Assembly (NCBI GenBank): GCA_015501595.1
Contig: JADNRX010000025.1
Coordinates: forward strand, 124,001 to 188,000
Origin: Hymenopellis radicata
Taxonomy: Eukaryota; Basidiomycota; Agaricomycetes; Agaricales; Physalacriaceae
Direction: 5' to 3'
Length of the DNA stretch: 64,000 nt
In this document: positions 43,551 through 53,673 of the stretch, in pieces
How the letters are laid out: each line of letters starts with the position of its first letter
How positions within the stretch are numbered: the first letter of the stretch is position 1
Translations under genes and position numbers: made by a program
Notes under the pieces: generated by a model
Told to the model about the DNA's origin: nothing
Database searches by the model: none
Seen by the model: the letters and a program-made list of their open reading frames with translations, nothing else

Positions 43551-44245
43551 TTGAGATACCTCATTTCTCGGATTTACCGGTCGGGAGCCCTCTGGGATAA
43601 CCCCGATGAGGATCCGCTGGACCCCTTTGGCGCCGTTAACGGCGTACTCCCCGGTATGTCGAAGGAAGACACTGTCTGGGTACGAGAACTAATCATTCGG
43701 ATCTCATACCCGCATCTCGGGAATTTCTGGAGGAATCTGCCAGAAGGGATCGAGGAAGTCGTGGGTATGATTGTCACGCGAATCGAGCTTCAACGAGTCT
43801 CCCAGCTAGATGTGTTACCAGATGCGATACCATTCTGGGGTCTCGCTCCTGAGTACTTGGAACAATTCGCACATGTAGCCTTAGCTGTGTCGCAATGTCT
43901 ATATGCTTTTCAATCATTCCTGTGGGCTAAGTCATCTAAATTCCAGTTGGACCCAGGTTGGAAGCTACTCCGCCCCATGAAACACCCTCTGCACTAAGGA
44001 CAACTAGTTATTCCGCTCTATCCACAGGGCGGAACAACTAGTTATTAGCTCTATGTTAGAAGGGGGAATAACTAGTTATTCCCCTGCCCCAGGTTGTTCT
44101 GGCAGCCAGCAGGCATTGCCTGGCAGCCCCTGGCATCCCGGCATAATGTGGGGGGGTAGGATACAGTCACATGATCAAAAAAGCGAAGGGTCTAGAGTCC
44201 TGTCCAAATGGGTGGGGCAGGGATCATTAGGAACTATGGATTAGA

Positions 44246-45118
44246 TATTGATGGGATGTGGGGAATGTGCCTAGGATTGATGGATTGATGGATGGGTCCT
44301 GGGGTGGGTGGGGAATGCCCTTTGTGGCACATTTTTGATTAAATCAGCACTGGGCTGGATAGGGTGGGCATTGATGAATGCTGCTGGAGGGGATGGCTGT
44401 TGAGGTGATGAAAACCTTTTTTATAGTTTTTTGGGCTGGCAATCCAATGGTGTAAACCATTTTGCGATAGCTTTGAAATTGGGAGAGATATTAGGGATGC
44501 AAAAATGCGCCACACTTCTAGTAGGCCTTGTATATAGCCTATAGCCTTGTGACTTTGATACCCTATAGAGATACTATAGAACGATATCTGATATCATTTT
44601 CAGGTCATTTCATCGAAAGGTTCAAGAGATATATCAGGATAATTGCTCCAGGGCCACCAGGGATATAGCATAGGATCCTGCCACTCTGGGGACCTGATAC
44701 TTTGCTATATCGTTTATAATAGTATTAACCCTCTCTTTATGATATAGAGAGTGTCCTCAACCTAGTAGTCCATGTATAGATAGGTCCCCAATGCTGTTTT
44801 AAGCATTTTCACATTTTTGGTTATTTAATATAGGGATATCTCTCTAAATTGTACTGGGCTACCTTTAGATATTTATTTACAACCTTTTTACAAAAGGAAC
44901 CATGTTATTTGGTGAAGTGACCAGTGTTCTAGAGGTCAGTCTTCCTCCCCACCGGAGTTTTGATCAAAATTCCCACGCTCTAGAGGCAGGATCGTCCACT
45001 TAATTTAACGTGTCTCACACATGCTACTGTCTTCATTTCTTCTGTAGAACGTGTGTATATATTATATGTATGATCTCCAGGTGTCAGACCAGTAGATTAA
45101 TTAATTAATCAGATCAGG
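44246..45118 (+). repeat. Repeat family R, plus-strand copy
   Basis: The fullest plus-strand copy, from GATATTGATGGGATGTGGGG to AATTAATCAGATCAGGAA. The stretch 43998-44245 before it has AACTAGTTATT palindromes and no gene. Confidence 0.65.
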
Positions 45119-45294
45119 AACTCGTCCTAAGCTCTGTAGTCAGGCTAGGCTACCTTCAGATAGTAATATTTCATGTTCTACTTCAAAGAGCACTTTAAAA
45201 AATGTTTAGTTATCAATATATATCATATTGGATGAAGTAAGAGACATCTCTCATATGCTATACATGAGAGGTGAGAAAGTGAAAATGCGCAGTA

Positions 45295-45442
45295 CGGTAC
45301 TATTTTGATCTTATCTTCACAGATTTTTTCAAAAAAAAATTTTTGGAACCCGATAAGGATTTCCAGGTGATCGGCGGGGTCTGATAAGATTAAATGACCC
45401 CGCCGTGACGCGTTATGCGAAGATGAGGTCGAAATAGTACAG
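45295..45442. mobile_element. 148-bp TA-flanked MITE
   Basis: Ends (A/C)GGTACTATTTTGA left and TCGAAATAGTACAG right, with TA at 45293-45294 and 45443-45444. Ends resemble the 52326 element. Confidence 0.55.
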
Positions 45443-45603
45443 TAGACTAACTCTTGTATAACTGCTTTCAATGCTTGAATAAGTTATAGGACATAACTGT
45501 TATCTGGCTGACTGATGTAATACCTCTAATATAACTCTAATAATAAGGTTCACCTCGCATTTTATGTCTCTTATCAATAGTCATAGAATATTGTTCAATT
45601 TAT

Positions 45604-46490
45604 CAGTGTTGTCATTAAAGGCCTTTTAAAGGGTCTTTTTGTATTAAAGATATATAAAGGCTTTGCATGCATTAAAGCCTTTATAAAGGCTAGTTATTAA
45701 AGCCCTTAACTACTTCTTAAAATCATTATCTGAGCTCTCAAACTGATCATTATTAAGTAGCCTGTGAGTTGATATAGTATCAACTTACAACAAACAGCTT
45801 CATAATTAGGAATACTATAGTATTACTACCATAGGTTCGCATCACAGGTCACGAGGCCTCATGATGCGAACCTAATTGTAGTTGGTCACTAGGTCACAGG
45901 GCTCTATGAACATGTCTAAAATCAGTCACAAATTTGACTTGATCTAAATTTTGCTTCTTCGGCTCAATTTTAGTAGTTTTTTCTTCCATTTTACTCTATT
46001 TATGATGAAAATTGTCTATTTCTGCTGTTTGCATCTACTTTATAGCTAAAATTAAGCTAAAAAAGCAGAAAGTTAAAAATCACAATGAACATAATTTTTT
46101 TAGGTCACACACTTTGGGCCAGCATGAACATATTACTTAACATGTTCATGAGGTCACAGGTTACACCCTGTGAACCTATGGTCGAAATACTACAGTAGAG
46201 ATAAATTTTACTCAATTTAGATGTACTTGTCGCTAGGCAAGGTCAAAATTTTCCTTTCTAAGTAAGGTAACTCTGAAAATATTAGCTATAATGTGAAATG
46301 CAGTATATATAGCTTTGCTTCCAGAGATGCTATGATCTGGTGTATGATTTAACAGTCAAAACACTCTAGTACTAAAATATTAAAGTCTTTATAAGACCTT
46401 TAATCAAAATTTTGCCTAATTAAAGCTCTTTATTAAACCCTAATTAAAGGTCTTTAGTGATTGAAGCCTTTACCTTTAATGACAACACTG
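45604..46490. mobile_element. 887-bp hAT-type element
   Basis: Ends CAGTGTTGTCATTAAAGG and complement, exact target duplication CAATTTAT (45596-45603 and 46491-46498), and many TTAAAGGC-type repeats near both ends. It contains a nested TA-flanked MITE at 45815-46195. Confidence 0.88.
45815..46195. mobile_element. 381-bp TA-flanked MITE
   Basis: Ends CTATAGTATT..ACCATAGGTTC left and GAACCTATGGTCGAAATAC right, TA at 45813-45814 and 46196-46197. Nested in the 45604 hAT element. Confidence 0.65.
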
Positions 46491-46511
46491 CAATTTATAG
46501 TAGGGCAAGTA

Positions 46512-46755
46512 CTGTAGCGTTTCGACCGTAACTTCACAGCCTGTGACCCGTTATGGTCTGAAGTTACAGTGAACAGCTTCACAGACCCTTAAATTGCCTT
46601 ATTTGGACAGTCCCGCCTATGGCGGGACCTGAAATTTCCTTATTTGGAGGCTCGTGCCTGGCCAAAGTGGTCCGTGACCCGTTATGGTGTATATATAGCT
46701 TCACTTCAAAGACCTCCGTGACCCGTTATGTGAATTTGCGGTCGAAACGCTACAG
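46512..46755. mobile_element. 244-bp TA-flanked MITE, family T1, copy 2
   Basis: Same family as 42784-43027, inverted relative to it, TA at 46510-46511 and 46756-46757. Differences are few, so both moved recently. Confidence 0.85.
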
Positions 46756-46787
46756 TAGGTCTGCAGATGTAAGGACGACTTCTTGAC

Positions 46788-47235
46788 CTGATTACTTCAT
46801 TGATTCATTAGTCTGACACCTGGAGATCATACATATAACATATATACACGTCCTCCAGAACAAATGAAAGCAGTAGCATGTGTGAGACACGTTAAATTGA
46901 GTGGACGATCCTCCCTTTGGAGCGTGGAATTTTGATCAAAACTCCGGTGGGGAGGAAGACTAACCTCTAAAACATTGATTCCTTCATCAAATGACATGGT
47001 TTCTTTTGCGAAAAGGTTGTAAATGAATGTCTAAAGCTAGCCCAGTACAATTTAGAGAGGTAACCCTATGTTAAATAACCAAAAATGCGAAAATGCCTAA
47101 AACAGCATTGGGGACCTATTTATACATGGACTACTGGGTTGGCAACACACTCTCTACTACTAATAGAGATTTATTAGCATTATGAACGATATATCAAAGT
47201 TGTAGATCCCTAGAGTGGCAGAATCCTGTTAGCTT
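46788..47235 (-). repeat. Repeat family R, truncated minus-strand copy
   Basis: Runs from the usual right end (TTGACCTGATTACTTC) to the middle of R (GTGGCAGAATCCTG), then stops. The remainder of the family sequence is absent. Confidence 0.6.
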
Positions 47236-47459
47236 AGACAATGCAAGGAACGAGCATGAGTCTAAGCGCTAGATAAGTTAGTCTGAAATGTGAGAGGCCC
47301 GCTGAGCTGGCAAGTGCCAGGACCAGTTGGTCCCATCTTTGGGGATGATGTAAGCACTGTCGGCGTTGGATGCATTTTGCTCTTTTTCCTCTGCGCGTCC
47401 ATCAGCGCATTCTCGTCGCGTTATTCTCCTCGGTCTTCGTGGAATTTTCGAATTTCGAC

Positions 47460-49272
47460 ATGTCTCAACAGATGCCTGTTCCTCAGGGGGTGGTCCCTTC
47501 GGGATTTTTTCCCCAAATGCCTTTCCTACCCAACGCAAAATTGTACCCTCCGATACCGGCAGACTTTGACTACGACAGCCTTTGCACGGTCCCAAACTCC
47601 CTCCATAACCTGCTTATTCTAGAGCATGCCACGAGTCTAAACCCGGGTCCGGCGGGTCGAGTTTGCGCGAGTTTGCGTATCTGAAGTCCGGACTTGCGAC
47701 TTGTCTCAAACTTGCGAGTCGCGGGTCCAAAACTCGCGAGTTTGCGAGTTTTTGACGAGTTTTGAGCTATAACTCACTCATATCCCCTTCAACTGAGGTC
47801 AAACTAGTGCAAACATCACCTCTATAGCCTATTGCAACTCTGTTGAATCATATTCATATGTATAACATAGGTTATATGCATAATATTATATCTTAACTGA
47901 CTACCGGAACCTGCGCAAGTACTTGCGGAATGCTCCAAGCTCAAACCTGCGACTTGCGCAAACCCGGGTCGCGAGTCACAAGTCGCAGGTTACCTGTGAG
48001 TTACCTGCGCCAGCCCAAACTCGTGGCATGCTCTAGCTCATTCCGCTTTCGCACAGACACCGTTTGAATGTGGCGGCAGAGACGCACAATGAGGCCTCCG
48101 TTGCGGCTACTAGGCTATGCCAGATGGGTGCCGGTAGCGACTTGACACTGGATGTCGGTGAGCCGCTAAAGCCTTATTTTGCGTATTCTCCCGAGGAATT
48201 GGAGGAGATGGTGAACTCAGAGGAGGGGATCAAGCAGTCGGGTCCTATCTCATACTTCATGTGTAGGGAAGTTGACTCGGAGCGCACGCATATCCGCGAC
48301 GAGGAGAAAGAGGCGAAGGAGCTGGGAAAGAAAAGGGAGAAGGAAGGTATTCCCATCGACAACTCGTGGGCCCCGCCATCGGCGATTGTTTATGACAAGT
48401 TTGGAAACGCGAGGACTCCGATCCCCGATCCTTACTTACAGTCTTTCCGTGCAGCGCAGGTTCTGGATATTCACTACTGGACCGACGACAAGCTGGAAGC
48501 GATTTTTGCTGACCCCCGTCTCTTAATCACGAAGGACATAGTGCCTATGCGGACGACGGCGGACCCAGACCCGAAGAAGGTGACAATTGTCAACCTGGTC
48601 GAGATGGCCAAGATCTGGGGTAAGGACAACGACTGGTCTGCTGTCACGGCGGCGGGGTACAAGCAGGCTTTGGATAACATGCTCAAAGCTGTGCAGAGGG
48701 TGTCGAAGGTCGGCCAGCACTCTTTCGCCGCGGAACTCGAATCCCACATAGAGTATGTCTTCTCTCTTCCAAACTTCGAGCATTCGTACCCATACTGGTA
48801 TGACTGGGAGCGCGAAAGCAGGAACAAGATTCTCACTAGGGGCATGCATTTCGACTTAGTTGACTGGAAGATTGGCATGTCGGCGGCGCTGGACAGGTTT
48901 AGAAGGGACAAGGCTGCGGGTAAGCTGATCTTGTCGACGAAGCGTGCTGCTTCGCCCACTCCTCTCGGGGATGCGCGCATTCCGAAAGCGCCGCGTATGT
49001 CGGTTACTTCGGCACCTTCCTCTCAGCCGGGTGCTCCCACTGATGCCTTTCGCCCGCGGCTCTCACCTGTCTGCATTACCTGCGGCGGGGAGCACGTCAA
49101 CAAAAACCATCCTTCGACAGCCACTTCCTTTCCTGACGGCTCCCCTTTGTTCGTCGAAAACCGAGACGGGACTCTCTACACGGCCAAGTCCTTTCGAGGC
49201 GGGATCAAGAACATCTGTTTGTACTACAACCTTCCCGGCGGCTGTCTCAAGCACCTAATGATGTACCCTTAA
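47460..49272 (+). pseudogene. Retroelement gag-like gene, split by a hAT MITE and truncated
   Basis: From ATG 47460 (MSQQMPVPQG) the frame runs to NLLI at 47619, is interrupted by the MITE at 47620-48035, and resumes after it in the same frame (HRHRLNVAAETHNEA), giving more than 450 residues. The C-terminal part has zinc-knuckle-like spacing (CITCGGEHVNKNH, then ICLYYNLPGGC), as in gag-like proteins of agaricomycete retroelements, and the final Cys/His cluster usual in these is missing where unrelated sequence starts at about 49255. An acidic/charged middle (EEKEAKELGKKREKEG) and several Trp/Tyr-rich motifs (SYPYWYDWERESRNKI) are seen. No reverse transcriptase follows. Confidence 0.6.
47620..48035. 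mobile_element. 416-bp hAT-type MITE, copy 2
   Basis: Same family and length as 31440-31855. Ends TAGAGCATGCCACGAGT and exact complement; target duplication GCTTATTC/GCTCATTC (47612-47619 and 48036-48043, one mismatch). It lies within the gag-like gene. Confidence 0.88.
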
Positions 49273-49521
49273 CTAGTTTCAGCCTCTTGTAGCAGAGCAC
49301 CGGAATACATTTCAGGCTGTTCGTTACAATCCAACAATTAGAGCTTAAAACTAGTTTCAGGCCACCTATCTAAAATAGTAGGGCCCTCCAGAGCGCCTTC
49401 CTAATAGGGAGGGCCCACCCGGAGGTGGCCTGCTGCCTGGCCTAGAATCTATAAATAGGTCTGACTGTGCTCTGGATCTGGCAGGGTTCTGCAGGGTCTA
49501 CTGATGGAGAGATTAGATATT

Positions 49522-50273
49522 GATAAGATGTGGGGAATGTGCCTGGGATTGATGGATTGATGGATGGGTTCTGGGGTGGGTAGGGGATGCTCTTTGTGGC
49601 GCATTTTTGATTAGGTCAGCATTAGGCTGGATGGGGTGGGTAATACTGAATGCTGCTGTAGGGAATGGCTGTTGGGGTGATGAAAACCTTTTTTATAGTT
49701 TTTTAGGCTGGGAATCCAATGGTGTAAACCATTTTGCGATAGCTTCAAAATTGGGGGAGATATTAGAGATGCAAAAATGCGCCACACTTCTAGTAGGCCT
49801 TGTGCATAGCCTATAGCCTTGGGACTTTGATACCCTTTAGAGGTACTATAGAGCGATATCTGATATCATTTTCAGGTGATTCTATCAAAGGGTTCAAGAG
49901 ATATATCAGGATGACTGCCCAGGGCCACCAGGGATATAGCATAGGATCCTGCTACTCTGGGGACCTGAGACTTTGATACATCATTTAGAGTAATACTAAA
50001 CCTCTATTTATGATATAGAGAGTGTCCTCAATCTAGTAGTCCATGTATAGATAGGTCCCCAATGCTATTTTAAGCATTTTTGCATTTTTGGTTATTTAAC
50101 AGAGGGATACCTCTCTAAATTGCACTGGACTATCTTTAGGCATTCATTTACAACCTTTCTACAAAAGGAACCATGTTATTTAATAAAGGTATTAGTGTTC
50201 TGGAGGTCAGTCTTCCTCCCCACCGGAGTTTTGATCAAAATTCTCACGCTCTAGAGGGAGGATCGTCCACTCA
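49522..50273 (+). repeat. Repeat family R, plus-strand copy cut at its right end
   Basis: Matches R from GATATTGATAAGATG to GAGGATCGTCCACTCA, where Plavaka coding sequence takes over. The stretch 49273-49521 before it is unique, with GGGCCC-rich short palindromes. Confidence 0.6.
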
Positions 50274-50275
50274 TG

Positions 50276-51584
50276 TAAGGTTTATATCCTCGCAATCGTC
50301 GAGTATGTGCCGCCAAGTATGGTTCAGGCCTTTGTGGCCTTCATGGATTTCTGCTACCTTGTACGACGTACCGACTTCACAGAGGACACCTTGGCTGAAA
50401 TCGACGCCGCTGTAGAGCATTTCCATGATTATCGCGAGATCTTCATCGAAACTGGTGTACGAGACAACTTCAATCTTCCTCACCAACATGCGATATCCCA
50501 CTATTGGCAGAACATTGTCGACTTCGGCGCACCAAATGGTCTTTGCTTACCTACAAATACTTACTTGTTCATTATTTGTTCGTCAGTCAGTTTAGAAGAG
50601 ACTAGTCTTTGCTCATCCATCACCAAATCGTGACACATTACCGCTGTCAAGAAGCCATGGCGGCGTTCGAGCTGGTACAAGGCCTTGAGTCAGATGCTGC
50701 TCACAAACCAGCATCTCGACAAGCTTCATGCTCACCGTGTCGAGCTTGTAGATCTGGGGTTACTCGAGGGGAATCATGCTCCTGTACCGGATCCGTTCGA
50801 CGAGCATAGGGAGGATGAGGGTCCGCTTGATGGCTATGTCACTTCAGAAGTGAAGCTTGCTGCTGTTCGAGGTATTTGTCTTGCTTCTGCTAATTATTTT
50901 GTATTATTGAATCATGTTGTAGAACGAGCATCGCGTTATTCCCGCAAGTTGGGTGTGCTGGCCCGCCAGACCAAATATCCCGAGTTGCCGGAGTTGCTAC
51001 GTGGGTTCCTGTACGACCAACTGCGTAGTGCGGACGATCCTCCCTCTGAAGATGTTGATGCAGACCAGTACCCCACCATCACCTCGCGCATCTACATCTA
51101 TCATTCTGCAGTCGCCGCCTTCTATGCTCTGAGTGACGTTTCCGGTATTCGTGGCATGAAGTGTGAGCGCATCCGTTCCACTCCATCTTGGGGTGGACAT
51201 CCTCGACGCGATACAGCTTTCGTTGTTGTTGACGAGACACAGCCTGGTTTCGCGGGATTAGATGTCATGCAGATCATGCTTCTACTCTCCTTGAAGCATG
51301 GCGGCGTTGAGTACCCATGTGCTTTGGTCTATTGGTTCAAGAAGACTGCTGACAGGCCTGATGATGTTACGGGTATGTGGGTGGTGGAGCCGGACTATCA
51401 TCGACGTCGACCTATGTTAACGGTTGTCCATCTTGATGCCATCTTACGTGGTTCTCACCTTATACCTGTTTATGGACCACAGCCCGTTCCTGTAGGATTA
51501 CATTATTCCAATACTCTTAACTGCTTCGATTTCTACTATGTAAATAAGTACATAGATCACTATATGAATGAAATCATCTTTTAA
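50276..51584 (+). pseudogene. Plavaka-type (CACTA-like) transposase, C-terminal part
   Basis: Reads EYVPPSMVQAFVAFMDFCYL, then NFNLPHQHAISHYWQNI, FGAPNGLC, ITAVKKPWRRSSWYKAL, QMLLTNQHLDKL, SRIYIYHSAVAAFYALSDVS, MKCERIRSTPSWGGHPRRD, GLDVMQIMLLLSLKHGGVEY and HYSNTLNCFDFYYVNKY, the signature C-terminal half of Plavaka transposases of mushrooms. The catalytic N-terminus is absent; repeat R abuts at 50273. An in-frame TGA (about 50632-50634) stands where the family has Arg or Lys before HI. A 69-nt stretch at about 50542-50610 between two TCTTTGC copies adds foreign codons and may be an intron or small insertion. An ordinary intron-like gap at 50868-50925 keeps frame as read. Stop at 51584. Confidence 0.8.
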
Positions 51585-51646
51585 TAATTTATTAGCAAGA
51601 CAGAGTCCCAATTAGGCAATTTTCATCTTTGTCGTGTCTGATGTTA

Positions 51647-51899
51647 CTGTACCGTTTCGACCGTAAGTTCGCGGCATGTGACGCATTATGCCGCGAACTT
51701 ACAGGAAATAGGTTCGTTTCTAGGCACAAGGCCCAGAATTACTATATTTGGATGCTCCCGCCGTAGGCGGGAGTGAAAATTTCCTTTTTGGGCCTTAGGC
51801 GCCCTCAAAAACAGGTCCGTGACGCGTTATCTTTTGGTATAAGTTCGGTTCCCGTGCCCGCGTGACGCGTTATGCGAACATGCGGTCGAAACGGTACAG
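51647..51899. mobile_element. 253-bp TA-flanked MITE, family T2
   Basis: Ends CTGTACCGTTTCGACCG and complement, TA at 51645-51646 and 51900-51901. The layout (TGACGC-TTAT repeats, central CCCGCC/GGCGGG) resembles T1 but the sequence differs. Confidence 0.75.
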
Positions 51900-52325
51900 T
51901 ATTGTGAGACTGGTATTGACAAAGCTGGCATAAAACATTGATAATACTACTGTATGGAACTCTAGGAATGACTACGCAGGTATGTAGGAGCCCCGGAAAT
52001 GGCACCTGTATGGGGAGAGTATGGGGGAATTCAAGGAGTATGGAACAGTATGGTCGATTGAGTATGGGAGAGTATGGGAGAAAGCTCCCATACTCCCATA
52101 CTCCCCATACTCCTCCTATACTTTTGGAGTTTTGCTGATGCTCGTACGGGCCGTAACTGTATACGGTATGGTGGCGAGCCCTATTTAGTGAGCATGAACG
52201 CAAGGAAAAGAAAAAAATATGCACCATCTGCCTGGAAACTCTTTGCCTGTTCTTGTGGCTGCCTTAGGCACTCTCATAGAGACTTGAATGAGTCAGGCTT
52301 TCACACTAGTAACTGATAGCAGGTA

Positions 52326-53008
52326 CTGTACTATTTCGACTGACCGTTCAGTTACGGGTAGAGATCACCACGAGTCCTGACTCGAGTCGATTCGTGACTC
52401 ATCAGACAAGTACTCATGGGGGTCAAAGGCTGTTCATGACTCGTGCATGACTCGAGTCCCCCTGACTCACGAGTCGAGTCGAGTTGAGTATTTGACCCTG
52501 CGAGTCTGAGTTGATTCGCGAGTACTCTCCAGACTCATCTAGTATATTGCTGTAGTTAAACCTTATTTAAGCTATTTAGCAGGTATTTTCATTGATTCAT
52601 GTGTTCATGCACGAGTCAAGACGAGTCAGGACACGAGTCAGATAAGTATTAGCCTTAGGCTGTTCATGACTCTCGCCTGACTCGAGTCCCCCTGACTCAC
52701 GAGTCGAGTCGAGTCGAGTATTTGACCCTGCAAGTCCGAGTTGATTCATGAGTACTCTCCAGACTCATGCGACTCGTGGTGATCTCTAGTTACGAGTTAC
52801 GGCACTCCGGTGAACTGAACACTTTTGGGCCGGGTTACGGTTATGAAGCTCTGAACAGTCCAAACTAGGCAATTTTTCCCACCCTGCGGGGCTCCCGACG
52901 CGGCCGACTTTCCTTTTATAGGCAGTTGTGCCTGAACTGAGCACTTTGAATAATGAACCAAGCCATTACGGGCTACACCCCCCTGAATGATCAGTCGAAA
53001 TAGTACAG
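52326..53008. mobile_element. 683-bp TA-flanked element, with nested insert
   Basis: Ends CTGTACTATTTCGACTGA and complement, TA at 52324-52325 and 53009-53010. Without the nested hAT MITE (52359-52788) the element is about 245 bp, the size of the T1 and T2 MITEs. Confidence 0.8.
52359..52788. mobile_element. 430-bp hAT-type MITE nested in a TA-flanked MITE
   Basis: Ends TAGAGATCACCACGAGT and complement, flanking octamers GTTACGGG (52351-52358) and GTTACGAG (52789-52796), one mismatch. The interior holds two near-identical GACTCGAGTCCCCCTGACTC blocks. Confidence 0.8.
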
Positions 53009-53010
53009 TA

Positions 53011-53673
53011 CCTGTGCACCGCATGCAAGAAAAATTTGAGTCTGTGCAAGTGAGAAAGTACCTTGACGTTGCTCGGGCTGGTGGTACTAAGTTGACGGCA
53101 TCGCAAGTGCTGGATCCCGTGATTTTTGAAACATGAAAAACCAATTGGCTGGGGCCTATGTCCAAACAGAGCATTGTCCCCGAAAGGACATAGACTTGAC
53201 AAGCCAAGCTCCAGCCAAATTGGCGCTTGAGCCAACTTGAAATCAAGATCGTGATTTATTCATAGTATTCATACAGCGCTCCCGCATCGATCTGACGCCA
53301 AAGCCCGTGTCAATAAATTCTATTGTGAGCTACTAATCCTCTCTCTTTCTCCCTTTTTTTCTCTCTTTCCGCAACTTGAAAAAACTTGAAAAACACGCCG
53401 TCTGAACTGACATAGACCATAGGCCAAACTACTCGTCACAAGTGACGGTTTGTGAAAGTCCATGCTGCCTTCATGTCTCCACAGCGGTTGTCTCACTTCC
53501 GGGCTCATCAGATTGGACAATGTTTAGTGGCATCTTCATCTACAAGAAGTGTTCTTCTTTCCAAAGTATCTAACACAGCTTTACAGTCAGGACGTGAAAT
53601 ATACTCGGTCATGTCCATTGAGAGATTATGCATCAAATAAAATAATTAAGTCATCATGCTGCCACCATCTTAC
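53011..53673. other. Stretch without a gene, border of the repeat-rich region
   Basis: No supported frame. A pyrimidine-rich run lies at about 53338-53375. The last transposon end is at 53010 and the next feature is the 3' end of the Skt5 gene. Confidence 0.4.

Larger units (their letters stand above)
39816..43997 (+). pseudogene. Unidentified gene broken into pieces by successive insertions
   Basis: Coding-like segments in the same orientation line up across insertions: ATG 39816 (MTFTPPK), a Ser/Thr/Pro-rich segment (NASASQNEDSDILRTTPI, up to 39936) that continues in frame after the hAT element as TSPSAQKSPTASSGSPAHSS (41278-41410); then repeat R; then DPEEEMEADDEAGDETDD and RRPSQYRRQASSEEE (42557-42783); then, after a MITE, SPRDELLAASVVRYHALWDNP (about 43030-43095); then RSGALWDNPDEDPLDPF and the 43551-43997 frame. 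The stretch ALWDNP occurs on both sides of 43100-43590, so another insertion or duplication lies between. I do not recognise the protein; gag-like or host origin are both open. Confidence 0.45.

Noticed and set aside
52380..52780. CRISPR-like or satellite array of GACTCGAGTC units
   Set aside because: The units are subterminal and internal repeats of a hAT MITE with defined ends; spacing is irregular.
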